This document shows, in pieces, positions 34,558 to 41,154 of a stretch of DNA of 42,822 nt. The notes below the pieces were generated by a model that was not told the DNA's origin, did no database searches, and saw only the letters and a list, made by a program, of their open reading frames with translations. The position numbers were made by a program, and so were the translations under genes. Location of the stretch: positions 1-42,822 of the forward strand of contig BJHF01000056.1 in the NCBI GenBank assembly GCA_014191855.1, given 5' to 3'. The stretch comes from Deltaproteobacteria bacterium (GTDB lineage: Bacteria; Myxococcota_A; UBA796; SXON01). Position 1 is the first letter of the stretch; the number at the start of each line of letters is the position of its first letter.

Positions 34558-34628
34558 GCCGAACGCCCGAATTCAGCCGCGAGGACGGCGCTTCGCCGGC
34601 TTGGTCAGCAGCAATTCCGGCGTTCGGC
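34558..34628 (-). repeat. attC site 7 (mosaic arms)
   Basis: 71 bp: GCCGAAC (34558-34564) to GTTCGGC (34622-34628). The left arm is of the CAGCCGCGAGG subtype and the right arm of the CTTGGTCAGCAGC subtype, so the mid-stem pairs poorly while the GAATTC ends and outer cores pair. Conserved unit about 34531-34857. Confidence 0.85.
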
Positions 34629-34973
34629 TCACTGCTGGTGGCGATGGGCACTGAAGCAAGCTGGTCTTTGGCTCGATGGTGGCCTGGCCGCTGCGTTCTC
34701 GAGGGGCGACTCGGGTGCCGGGCGGGGGCGCTGCGGGCGGACTCTGCGCGTGGAGCCCGGCGCTACCGGCACCGAGCACGGCCGGAGCGGTTCGGCGACG
34801 AGGGCGGAGCGGCGGCGGCCGATAGCGGAACGGATCTGTCGGCTTTCCGGCCGCCGTGGATCGTCGAGGAGCCGCGTTGTTCGCCGACGTGGGTCCCACC
34901 ACCGCATGCGGGGAAGGCGGCGCCGCGGGTGACGGCGGAGACGGCGCGAACCCCGGGAGCCCCGCGCCGGAGC

Positions 34974-35264
34974 CTACGCCGCCGATCGCAGGTTCTCCAG
35001 AATTACCCGAGGATGCCGCGCGGCAATGCGAAGCAGGGCGATGGCGGGGCCATCCGGGTGTCGGCGCCCCTGCTCCCAGTTCCGGAGCGTGTGAACGCTG
35101 ATCCCCATGGCGGCGGCGAACCGCTCTTGGGTGAGGCCAATAAATTGGCGTAGCGCGGTGACGTCCGCGCCCGACTCGATGCGGCCGGCCATAAGCCGTC
35201 GGCGCACGCTGGAGGGCATCGCGCGCTTGAACTGCTCGGCGGTGAGTTCGGGGATGTCGGTCAT
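34974..35264 (-). CDS. XRE-type HTH antitoxin partner of BrnT
   Basis: 96 aa; its ATG overlaps the toxin stop (ATGA). The N-terminus contains DIPELTAEQFKRAMPSSVRR. The DNA-binding HTH is FIGLTQERFAAAMGISVHTL, then RNWEQGRRHPDGPA. It resembles HTH antitoxins found behind BrnT toxins (BrnA-like or NadS-like genes). Transcription runs with the array. Confidence 0.88.
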   Translation of the reverse strand: MTDIPELTAEQFKRAMPSSVRRRLMAGRIESGADVTALRQFIGLTQERFAAAMGISVHTLRNWEQGRRHPDGPAIALLRIAARHPRVILENLRSAA

Positions 35265-35551
35265 GGTTTGCCCTCAGGGTGGTTGATATAAAGGGTTCGC
35301 TCGAACGGAGTCGCCCAGCGGGCGCTGATGATGCGTACAACCTCGTCTTCCCATTCGGTCCAGACCACCAGGACCAGGCCACGGGCGATCGGCCCGATCG
35401 CGATGAACCGATCCTCGGTGTCGGAGTGGGCGTCGTCGAAAAGCTCCAGGTAGTCCTCGCCGGAGGCGAAGAGCGCCTGGGCCTCTTCGAACGAGACGCC
35501 GTGCTTTCGCACGTTCGCATCGTTCTTCGCGGGGTCCCAGATGATCGCCAC
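35261..35551 (-). CDS. brnT: BrnT-family ribonuclease toxin
   Basis: 96 aa. Family pattern: IIWDPAKNDANVRKHGVSFE, then ALFASGEDYLELFDDAHSDTED read in parts, then RFIAIGPIARG and RIISARWAT. BrnT is a RelE-like RNase. GTG 35551 is chosen: the -10 TAGACT ends 6 nt before it. GTG 35557 would add two residues and place the start against the -10. Confidence 0.9.
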   Translation of the reverse strand: MAIIWDPAKNDANVRKHGVSFEEAQALFASGEDYLELFDDAHSDTEDRFIAIGPIARGLVLVVWTEWEDEVVRIISARWATPFERTLYINHPEGKP

Positions 35552-35557
35552 CCGCAC

Positions 35558-35585
35558 AGTCTACACTCCTGCGACGCTACGTCAA
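35558..35585 (-). promoter_or_regulatory. Promoter of the BrnT cassette
   Basis: Minus strand: TTGACG (35580-35585), 16 bp, TAGACT (35558-35563), then 6 nt to GTG 35551. Same layout as the PIN/HicB promoter. Confidence 0.65.
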
Positions 35586-35659
35586 TGGCGGAGTCGATCG
35601 ACCCGCGCGTTGGTGCCGCCGCCGCCTCGCATCGCCACCTTTTCCTACTGCCCGTGTCT

Positions 35660-35729
35660 GCCGAACGCTCGAATTCTGCCGCGAGGACGGCGCTTCGCCG
35701 GCATCGTCGGCTGCAATTCGTTGTTCGGC
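35660..35729 (-). repeat. attC site 8
   Basis: 70 bp: GCCGAAC (35660-35666) to GTTCGGC (35723-35729). Arms of the CTGCCGCGAGG / CGTCGGCTGC type with one mismatch plus the unpaired C. Conserved unit about 35631-35955, with the downstream block ending at GGCTTCCGTCCGCCCAC. Confidence 0.88.
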
Positions 35730-36006
35730 TCACTGCTGATCGCGACCGGCACTGAAGCAACCTTGTCTTTGGCACCCTGGCGGCCCGGCCGCCGAGCGCT
35801 CGACGTGCGACTCGGGCGCCGGGCGAGGCGAGTGGCGAGGGCAGGGCGATAGGTCCCGGCGTCACCGGCACCGAGGATTGACCGAGCGATTCTGCGATAA
35901 GGGTGGAGCAGCGGCAGCCGATCAGCGGAGCTGTCGGCTTCCGTCCGCCCACCTGCGGCAGCAGTTCGCGGCCGGCATCGCACCGCGCGGCGCCGCGCCC
36001 CGGGTG

Positions 36007-36330
36007 TCAGGGTTCCTCCTCATTGAGCACTTGCCCCAGCGACAACGGCGCCTGTGGTGCGTGCCGGATTGTCAGAACCACCACTCGCGCCGCGGCCTCG
36101 TCGTAGAGGTAGAAGACCCGGTATTTGTCGATGTACAGGATGCGAACGCCGGCCGCCGGCGAACCTGGAAACACGATGCCAAGTTGCGGGTGGTCGGCGA
36201 GCACCGCCACACGGTCGAAGAGCGAAGCGACAACGCGCGCAGCAGCGCCCGGGCTGCGCTCCGCGATGAAGTCGCCGATCTCCGTGACCCGGAGCAGCGC
36301 GCGCTCCGACCAGACCAACTCGGCGCTCAT
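36007..36330 (-). CDS. RelE/ParE-family toxin
   Basis: 107 aa. VWSERALLRVTEIGDFIAER, then PQLGIVFPGSPAAGVRILYI in parts, then KYRVFYLYDEAAARVVVLTI and the final RHAP match the ParE/RelE plasmid-stabilisation fold, including the typical YRVFYxYD strand. The ATG overlaps the antitoxin stop (ATGA). The toxin poisons gyrase or cleaves mRNA depending on subgroup, which I cannot tell. Confidence 0.9.
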   Translation of the reverse strand: MSAELVWSERALLRVTEIGDFIAERSPGAAARVVASLFDRVAVLADHPQLGIVFPGSPAAGVRILYIDKYRVFYLYDEAAARVVVLTIRHAPQAPLSLGQVLNEEEP

Positions 36331-36614
36331 GCGCGGTAGCGGCCCAGCAGTTCAGCTCGGGCGTCCGCGTGCGCGGTGACCCGGCCCTCGCGGGCGTCGA
36401 GGAGTCCCGCCTGGAGATCACGCAGCAGATCGTTCTCGTCCAGCAACGCTTGGTAGGTGCCCACATCCAGCAGCACGGCTGCGCTGCGCCCGTTCTGGGT
36501 GAGCACCAGCGGGCGGCCGCTCTCGCGAAGCCTTCGGAGCGTCGCCGCGGTGTTGGCACGGAAGTCCGAAACCGGCTGGATGTCGTCGTGGAGGTTGAGC
36601 GCGGGGATGGACAT
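36327..36614 (-). CDS. Phd/YefM-type antitoxin
   Basis: 95 aa from ATG 36614. DIQPVSDFRANTAATLRRLR, then GRPLVLTQNGRSAAVLLDV and TYQALLDENDLL, is the Phd/YefM pattern. The start is supported by a -10 six bases upstream; longer versions of the frame run into the conserved attC leader and are rejected. Antitoxin to the ParE-like gene. Confidence 0.92.
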   Translation of the reverse strand: MSIPALNLHDDIQPVSDFRANTAATLRRLRESGRPLVLTQNGRSAAVLLDVGTYQALLDENDLLRDLQAGLLDAREGRVTAHADARAELLGRYRA

Positions 36615-36616
36615 AC

Positions 36617-36649
36617 GTACAGCATAGCGTACAAGAGGACGACCGGCAA
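36617..36649 (-). promoter_or_regulatory. Promoter of the Phd/ParE cassette
   Basis: Minus strand: TTGCCG (36644-36649), 17 bp, TATGCT (36621-36626), 6 nt, ATG. GTACAGCATAGCGTAC (36617-36632) has matching GTAC ends and overlaps the -10, a possible Phd operator. Confidence 0.6.
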
Positions 36650-36689
36650 CCACGCCTCGCACCGCCACCTCTTCCTGCTGCCCTTGTCT

Positions 36690-36759
36690 GCCGAACGCTG
36701 GAATTCTGCTACCAAGGCGGCGCTTCGCCGGCTTGGTCAGCAGCAATTCCCTGTTCGGC
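36690..36759 (-). repeat. attC site 9
   Basis: 70 bp: GCCGAAC (36690-36696) to GTTCGGC (36753-36759). CTGCTACCAAG / CTTGGTCAGCAGC arms. The leader beyond R' reads AGGAAGAGGTGGCGGTG on the array strand. Conserved unit about 36661-36962. Confidence 0.88.
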
Positions 36760-36996
36760 TCACTGCTGGTCGCGACGGGCACGGATGCAACCATGTCTTT
36801 GGCTCGATGGTGGCCCGAGCACCGCCCGTTCGACCCTGCGCCTCGGGCGCCGGGCGGAGCCCGGTGGCGAGGCCGCAGCGGGTGGAGCCCGGCGCCGCGG
36901 GCACCGAGGATGGCCGGAGCGTTCTGCGACGAGGGGTGCGCGGCGGCAGCGGATGGACGGCCGATGGGAGGACGCTGCTGAGTGACCGGCGAAATG

Positions 36997-37533
36997 CTAG
37001 TCACGAAATGTGCATGGTTTGCCCAGGACGTTCTCGTAGTGGTGTACGCGGCACAGGGTGCTCTGCGCGACCCGCCCCCGAGCGCACCCGGGTTGGCGAC
37101 ATGGCGATGAGGGATCCTCGACCCCGAGGCGATCGTAGAAATTCCGATCTTGGGTTCGCCCGAATTCCGCGAAGCGCAACTCATGAGCGCGGCGTTCATC
37201 GGGTGACAATGGCGGTCGCGGTCCGGGCTGCCACGGTTCGCGCTCCAGCGCTGCATGGTCGCCTGAGGCGAGCAGCGACCAGAGTTCGACAACCCGCTCC
37301 ACGGAAACGCGACACAGGTGCCTCGTGCCGCTCGCCGAGGTGAACGCAAGGTTCCCCGCCACCTCAAACTCCAACGAGTTCCCGGACGCGTCGGTGAGCC
37401 AGGCGGCGCCGTGTTCGGCGTCGTCGGGCGGAAGCGCCTTCAGGAACTCCAGCATCTCGCCGGCGGAAGGAGCATCGAGCGAATCACCGAACCCGTTGGT
37501 CACCGAACACTCCACCGCAGCTCCCTGATGCAA
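36997..37533 (-). CDS. Hypothetical cassette protein with Cys-rich C-terminus
   Basis: 178 aa. The first ~95 residues are an alpha/beta domain (MLEFLKALPPDDAEHGAAW, GNSLEFEVAGNLAFTSASGT, then CRVSVERVVELWSLLASGD). The C-terminus has a PCRQPGCARGRVAQSTLCRV, then HHYENV and a last Cys, a short Cys/His motif seen at the ends of various small proteins and able to bind Zn. The acidic N-terminal part is loosely like small immunity proteins. Family not recognised. Confidence 0.65.
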   Translation of the reverse strand: MHQGAAVECSVTNGFGDSLDAPSAGEMLEFLKALPPDDAEHGAAWLTDASGNSLEFEVAGNLAFTSASGTRHLCRVSVERVVELWSLLASGDHAALEREPWQPGPRPPLSPDERRAHELRFAEFGRTQDRNFYDRLGVEDPSSPCRQPGCARGRVAQSTLCRVHHYENVLGKPCTFRD

Positions 37534-37652
37534 CGCACCCTTATCCGGGAAGGTCGCGCGCGGTCGTCCACGCCGACGGCGCGGGACCGCGTGCCACCAC
37601 TCCTCGCCGCACCTCCGCCTCGAATCTTCACCTCTGCCTTCGACCTTTGCCT

Positions 37653-37722
37653 GCCGAACGCCCGAATTCAGCCGCGAGGACGGCGCTTCGCCGGCATCGT
37701 CGGCTGCAATTCGTTGTTAGGC
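37653..37722 (-). repeat. attC site 10
   Basis: 70 bp: GCCGAAC (37653-37659) to GTTAGGC (37716-37722). On the array strand R'' is GCCTAAC, the classical RYYYAAC. Arms CAGCCGCGAGG / CGTCGGCTGC with the unpaired C. Conserved unit about 37625-37945. Confidence 0.9.
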
Positions 37723-37966
37723 CCACTGCTGATCGCGACGGGCACGAAAGCAACGGTGTCTTGGCCTGGATGGTGGCCGGCCATGGGACCCCCGGAGCGC
37801 CGGGCGGCGGCGGTGGCGAGGGCAATGATGATGGAGCCCGGCGCAACGACCCCCAAGCTTCGCCGGAGCGATTCTGCGATGAACGTGGCGCGGCGGCAGC
37901 CGATAGCGAAGCGAAGCGGAGCTGTCGGCTTCCGGCCGCCCGCCTTCCGACATCCCGCACGTCCTC

Positions 37967-38926
37967 TCACGACGAGGCCAGCGACGCGATGGTGTGCACC
38001 AGCGATGCGGTGAATCCGGCCAAGCGCTCGTAGTCGAGCGACCCGGGGGTGTCGGTGACCTCGTGGTAGTTCTCGTTCCGGAAGGTCGCGGTATCGGTAA
38101 TCATGACGGCGACGTAGCCATGGTGGCGCCAACTCCAGTGATCCGACCAATCGGAGCCCGAAATCCAGTGCGGGACGACGCCGCGCGAGATCGGAACCGG
38201 ACTCGTGGACGCGAGGAGATCGCTCACCCGGAACACCTCGCGCGCCGCCGCGAAGTCGCCTACAACCGCCAGGAAATCGCCGCGACGCGGAAGCCCGGGG
38301 AGGGCGAGCGGCCACCGCTGGCTGCCGGGCTCGGAGGAGTAGAAGCCCACCGCATCGAGCACGACGATCGCTGAGAACCGGGTTCCGGCCGCTCCGGCGG
38401 CGGCGGCGGCGGCGAGGCTGCCCATGCACGCAGTCTTGAAGCACGGCGGCTCCTCGTTTGCGTAGGCGTGGAACTCCACGGGCTCGGCCGTTCCCGCCAA
38501 GGCCGCTGCGACCTCCAGCATCACGGCCACGCCAGAGGCGTTGTCGTCCGCGCCGGGCGAGTAGTTCGCGGAGTCATAGTGGGCGCCCAGAAGAACCGGC
38601 CGCGCCTCGCCACCTGGCGCCACGCCCTGGCGGCGGGCAATCACGTTCCCCGCATCATCGAGGTTGACGGCATACCCAACCGAGGCCAGAGACTGGTAAA
38701 TATACGCCTTTGCCGCCGCGTAGGGGACTGGGTGCTCGTCGTTGTGGGCCTCGCCTGCCAGTACCTCAACGTGCATCTTCAGGCGGCGGATGACCTCGGG
38801 GTCTGCCACGGCTGGGTCGTCCGAACGCCGGGGCTGCACCATCGCAACCAGGGCCGCCAGCCCCAGCGCGACGGCTCCGGTGGAGCCGTAGAATCCGATC
38901 CGCAGAAGTCGGGCCAGTCTCGGCAT
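37967..38926 (-). CDS. M28-family metallopeptidase, membrane-anchored
   Basis: 319 aa from ATG 38926, preceded by GGAGG; ATG 38941 lies before the SD and is rejected. An N-terminal TM segment (IGFYGSTGAVALGLAALVAM) is followed by the Zn-peptidase: GAHYDS (His), PGADDNASG (Asp), the NEE pair in AYANEEPP, LDAVGF and the final YHEVTDTPGSLDYE (His), giving the usual five metal-site positions. This is an aminopeptidase-like or glutaminyl-cyclase-like enzyme facing the periplasm. It is the gene-bearing cassette closest to the integrase. Confidence 0.92.
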   Translation of the reverse strand: MPRLARLLRIGFYGSTGAVALGLAALVAMVQPRRSDDPAVADPEVIRRLKMHVEVLAGEAHNDEHPVPYAAAKAYIYQSLASVGYAVNLDDAGNVIARRQGVAPGGEARPVLLGAHYDSANYSPGADDNASGVAVMLEVAAALAGTAEPVEFHAYANEEPPCFKTACMGSLAAAAAAGAAGTRFSAIVVLDAVGFYSSEPGSQRWPLALPGLPRRGDFLAVVGDFAAAREVFRVSDLLASTSPVPISRGVVPHWISGSDWSDHWSWRHHGYVAVMITDTATFRNENYHEVTDTPGSLDYERLAGFTASLVHTIASLASS

Positions 38927-39039
38927 TGCCCCTCCTATCACCCCGTTGCGACGACCACGCAGCCAGGATCGGCGTGGAGCTGCGCTCGCTCAACCACCAG
39001 GCCCCGCCACCGCCGCCCCTTTCACCGCCCCCCTCCCGC

Positions 39040-39099
39040 GCCTAACGCGAGAATTCAGCCGCGGCCGCTGCGGCCGTCGGCTGCAATTCTGTGTTCGAT
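39040..39099 (-). repeat. attC site 11 (integrase-proximal)
   Basis: 60 bp: GCCTAAC (39040-39046) to GTTCGAT (39093-39099). On the array strand R' is GTTAGGC (classical). R'' ends in ATCGAAC because GTTCG joins directly to ATGGTGGCC, as if about 55 bp of the downstream conserved unit had been deleted. Arms GAATTCAGCCGCGG / CGTCGGCTGCAATTC keep the unpaired C. Confidence 0.87.
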
Positions 39100-39204
39100 G
39101 GTGGCCACCGCGGGTCGTGCCGTGGCTGACCCGGGTGGTCGGGGCGGCATTTTCTGGATGCCGCCCGCCGCCTGCCGGCACCGCCCGTTGCGCGCCACCA
39201 CCCT

Positions 39205-39530
39205 GGGATTTGGAAGGGTGGATCACGGGCACCTCGGCGCGCTGGAGGGCAGCGACGCTGGCCCGGCTCTCCTTGCGAGTGGGGTGGCCAGTCACCCCTG
39301 CCGCAAGGAGAGCCAAACCGGCCACCAGACCGCCGCCGGCGGGAGTTGGCTCGACGGCAGTGGGGAATTCACTGCGTTGTACCGTTGGTGAGGGTCGCGC
39401 GGGCGTTGACGCTGACCTCCAAGCCGCCGCCCGGCTCTCCTTGCGCGTGGGGTGAGGCGCCACCCATGCCGCAAGGAGAGGACGCCGTCGTGACCGGCCT
39501 GCTGTGCGTCGCGCAAATCGACGCCCTCGG
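39205..39530. repeat. Array-flanking repeat, integrase-proximal copy (with two hairpins)
   Basis: Same order as the copy at 26205-26555: GGATTTGGAAGGG, hairpin H1 (39265-39314), the string GGGGAATTCACTGCGTTGT, then hairpin H2 (39435-39480) and GTGACCGGCCTGCTGTGCGT. H1-to-H2 spacing is 170 bp here and 169 bp in the distal copy. No gene is supported. Confidence 0.75.
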
Positions 39531-39880
39531 GAGCAAATCCGCAGGTGACTCGCCCCTCGGCGGCGGCTCCAGCGAGAACGGTGCGTCGGGCGTTGAACGC
39601 GAACCGGTTCGCCCCCGCCTGCCCGCGCAGCCCCTGCCGGCGGCCGCCGACCTGGCCGGCTCCGTCCCGCTCGCGCCATCCCGGAATCACGACAAACGGC
39701 GCCACCCCCCCCGGCCGCTGCCGCAGCCCGCCGCCTCGCCCGCCGCCTCCCCGCCCGCTCGCCTCGCCAAGCCGATCCTCGCTGCGTCAGCCCGCCGCCC
39801 GACTCCAATCCTCCCACCCCAACGCTCAAAAAGGCACGACCACCGCTCCGGCCGAAGTCTCCGAGTGTCCACCGCCTCGG
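39531..39880. other. 350-bp insertion in the integrase-proximal flank
   Basis: Compared with the distal copy, about 350 bp separates the repeat from its ending block. The segment is bounded by CCTCGG at 39525-39530 and at 39875-39880, which looks like a target-site duplication or a deletion scar in the other copy. It contains the perfect palindrome GCGAACCGGTTCGC (39599-39612), which has opposed GTTCG-type cores. No gene. Confidence 0.5.
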
Positions 39881-39882
39881 TC

Positions 39883-39945
39883 GGTCGTTGGGGTGGGTGC
39901 CGGTCCCTCCGCCACCGGGTTCGACCATCCAGCGAACGCGAATTC
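39883..39945 (-). other. Candidate attI or attC half-site next to intI
   Basis: Matches the distal block at 26507-26575 (GTTGGGGTG, CCACCGGGT). It ends in an attC-like half: AGCGAAC (39931-39937), then GCGAATTC, but lacks the second arm. It lies 14 bp from the integrase stop. On the array strand the core is GTTCGCT. A second candidate core GTTATGC (39975-39981) lies within the last codons of intI. Confidence 0.45.
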
Positions 39946-39958
39946 GACAGCCCCCCGT

Positions 39959-41080
39959 CTAATTCCCCAGCGGAGCATAACGCCCCGAAACCAGCCCGCG
40001 TAGCCCGGCCCCGATCAGCTTCCCCCGCCCGTTTTCCGCCGCTGTTCCCACGTTATGCAGACCGGCGTAACGCGGCGGAGTGGGCTCCTTGACGAACAGG
40101 CGGTCCATGGGGCTGCGAACGGCGCCCGGGCCGCGATCGACCACGTGGGTGTAGATCATCGTCGTCTCCACACTGCTGTGCCCGAGCAGCTGCTGCAAGG
40201 TGCGGATGTCGTACCCGTCCTCCAGCAGGTGCGTGGCGAACGAATGGCGGAACGTATGACAGGACGCCTTCTTTTTGATGTCGGCCGCCACGACTGCCTC
40301 ACGCACAGCTTGCTGGAGCACCGACTCGTGGAGGTGGTGGCGTCGCCGCTGCCCCGAGGCCTCGTGGAAGTAGCTACGCGTTGCGGGGAACACCCACTGC
40401 CACATCCAGCTACGACCATCCTCGGGGTACTTCCGGCCTAATGCGGTGGGAAGGGCCACCCACCCCGCCCCTTGCTCGCTGTCACTTTCGTGGAGCGAGC
40501 GGGTAGCGATGAGCTGGCTCTGCAACGGCTCACGGAGGGACTCCGGAAGGAGGGTCAGGCGGTCCTTGCCGCCCTTGCCGTCGCGCACGACGAGCTGCCT
40601 GCGGTCGAAGTCAACGTCCTTCACGCGGAGCTCGCAGGCCTCCATCAGCCGCAGGCCGGAGCCGTACAGCAGGGCCGCCATCAGCTTCGGCGTTCCTTCC
40701 AGGTGGCCGAGCACGGCAGCCACCTCGGGGCGGGACATCACCACGGGGAGGCGCTGGGGGCGCTTCGCATGAACCAGCTCGTCGAGCCAGGGCACGGGGC
40801 GCTCCATCACGTCGCGATAGAGGAATAACAACGCAGCAAGAGCTTGATTCTGCGTCGACGCCGCCACCTTCTCGGTCGTGGCGAGATGGCTCAGGAACGC
40901 GGTCACCTCCGGCGCGCCCATCGACCCAGGCGAGCGCTTGCCATGGAACTCGTAGAAGCGGCGCATCCAGCCGAGGTACGCCTCCTCGGTGCGCGGGCTG
41001 AGGTGTCGCAGCCGCATGGCTTCGCGGGCTTTATCGCCGATCTGTCTGGGCGGCGCGGCTTGCTTTTGATCGTCAGGCAT
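39959..41080 (-). CDS. intI: Integron integrase (IntI-type tyrosine recombinase)
   Basis: 373 aa from ATG 41080. The N-terminal SAM-like domain ([20 protein letters not shown]) is followed by the catalytic domain with R144 ([13 protein letters not shown]), K172 in [10 protein letters not shown]275/R278 ([12 protein letters not shown]), H301 ([10 protein letters not shown]) and Y310 (MIYTHV). The segment [16 protein letters not shown] (about 204-219) is the IntI-specific insertion between patches II and III that separates integron integrases from XerC/D. It catalyses attC x attI recombination on folded bottom strands. The C-terminal ~37 residues after SPMDRL are extra. It is transcribed toward and in the same direction as the array. 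Confidence 0.93.
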   Translation of the reverse strand: MPDDQKQAAPPRQIGDKAREAMRLRHLSPRTEEAYLGWMRRFYEFHGKRSPGSMGAPEVTAFLSHLATTEKVAASTQNQALAALLFLYRDVMERPVPWLDELVHAKRPQRLPVVMSRPEVAAVLGHLEGTPKLMAALLYGSGLRLMEACELRVKDVDFDRRQLVVRDGKGGKDRLTLLPESLREPLQSQLIATRSLHESDSEQGAGWVALPTALGRKYPEDGRSWMWQWVFPATRSYFHEASGQRRRHHLHESVLQQAVREAVVAADIKKKASCHTFRHSFATHLLEDGYDIRTLQQLLGHSSVETTMIYTHVVDRGPGAVRSPMDRLFVKEPTPPRYAGLHNVGTAAENGRGKLIGAGLRGLVSGRYAPLGN

Positions 41081-41086
41081 CGGCAA

Positions 41087-41114
41087 GCGATAAGCACGGT
41101 GACGAGTGCGCCAA
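41087..41114 (-). promoter_or_regulatory. Predicted intI promoter
   Basis: Minus strand: TTGGCG (41109-41114), 16 bp, TATCGC (41087-41092), then TTGCCG (6 nt) and the ATG. No LexA-type CTGT-N8-ACAG box is seen, so SOS control is not supported from this sequence. The -10 lacks the consensus final T. Confidence 0.45.
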
Positions 41115-41154
41115 GACGCAATTGCCGCGCCCGAGGCCCCTTTGGAGATAGACG

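Larger units (their letters stand above)
26556..39099 (-). mobile_element. Chromosomal integron cassette array (11 attC sites)
   Basis: Eleven attC-like sites at 26556, 28243, 29364, 31415, 32440, 33524, 34558, 35660, 36690, 37653 and 39040 separate ten discrete gene cassettes. On the minus strand each intact site reads R'' (mostly GCCGAAC), an 8-nt spacer, an unpaired base at position 16, a short imperfect stem, then R' (GTTCGGC or GTTAGGC). Position 16 is where the extrahelical base sits in VCR and aadA attC sites, on the R''-L'' arm, which fixes array direction as right to left. The integrase lies to the right. Seven cassettes are toxin-antitoxin modules (one decayed). Confidence 0.9.

Noticed and set aside
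28300..37900. Recurrent protein-coding frames inside the conserved attC units (for example Arg/Ser/Ala-rich frames of 100-400 aa on the minus strand)
   Set aside because: They recur only because the DNA repeats; frames differ between copies and run through attC hairpins.
28213..37945. CRISPR array
   Set aside because: The repeats are 60-340 bp, irregularly spaced (0.9-2 kb) and form attC-type hairpins with gene cassettes between them.
26556..39099. Array read on the plus strand (left to right)
   Set aside because: Three loci are plus-strand, but the unpaired base would then lie in the L' arm, unlike known attC sites, and most cassette genes and the integrase position favour the minus strand.
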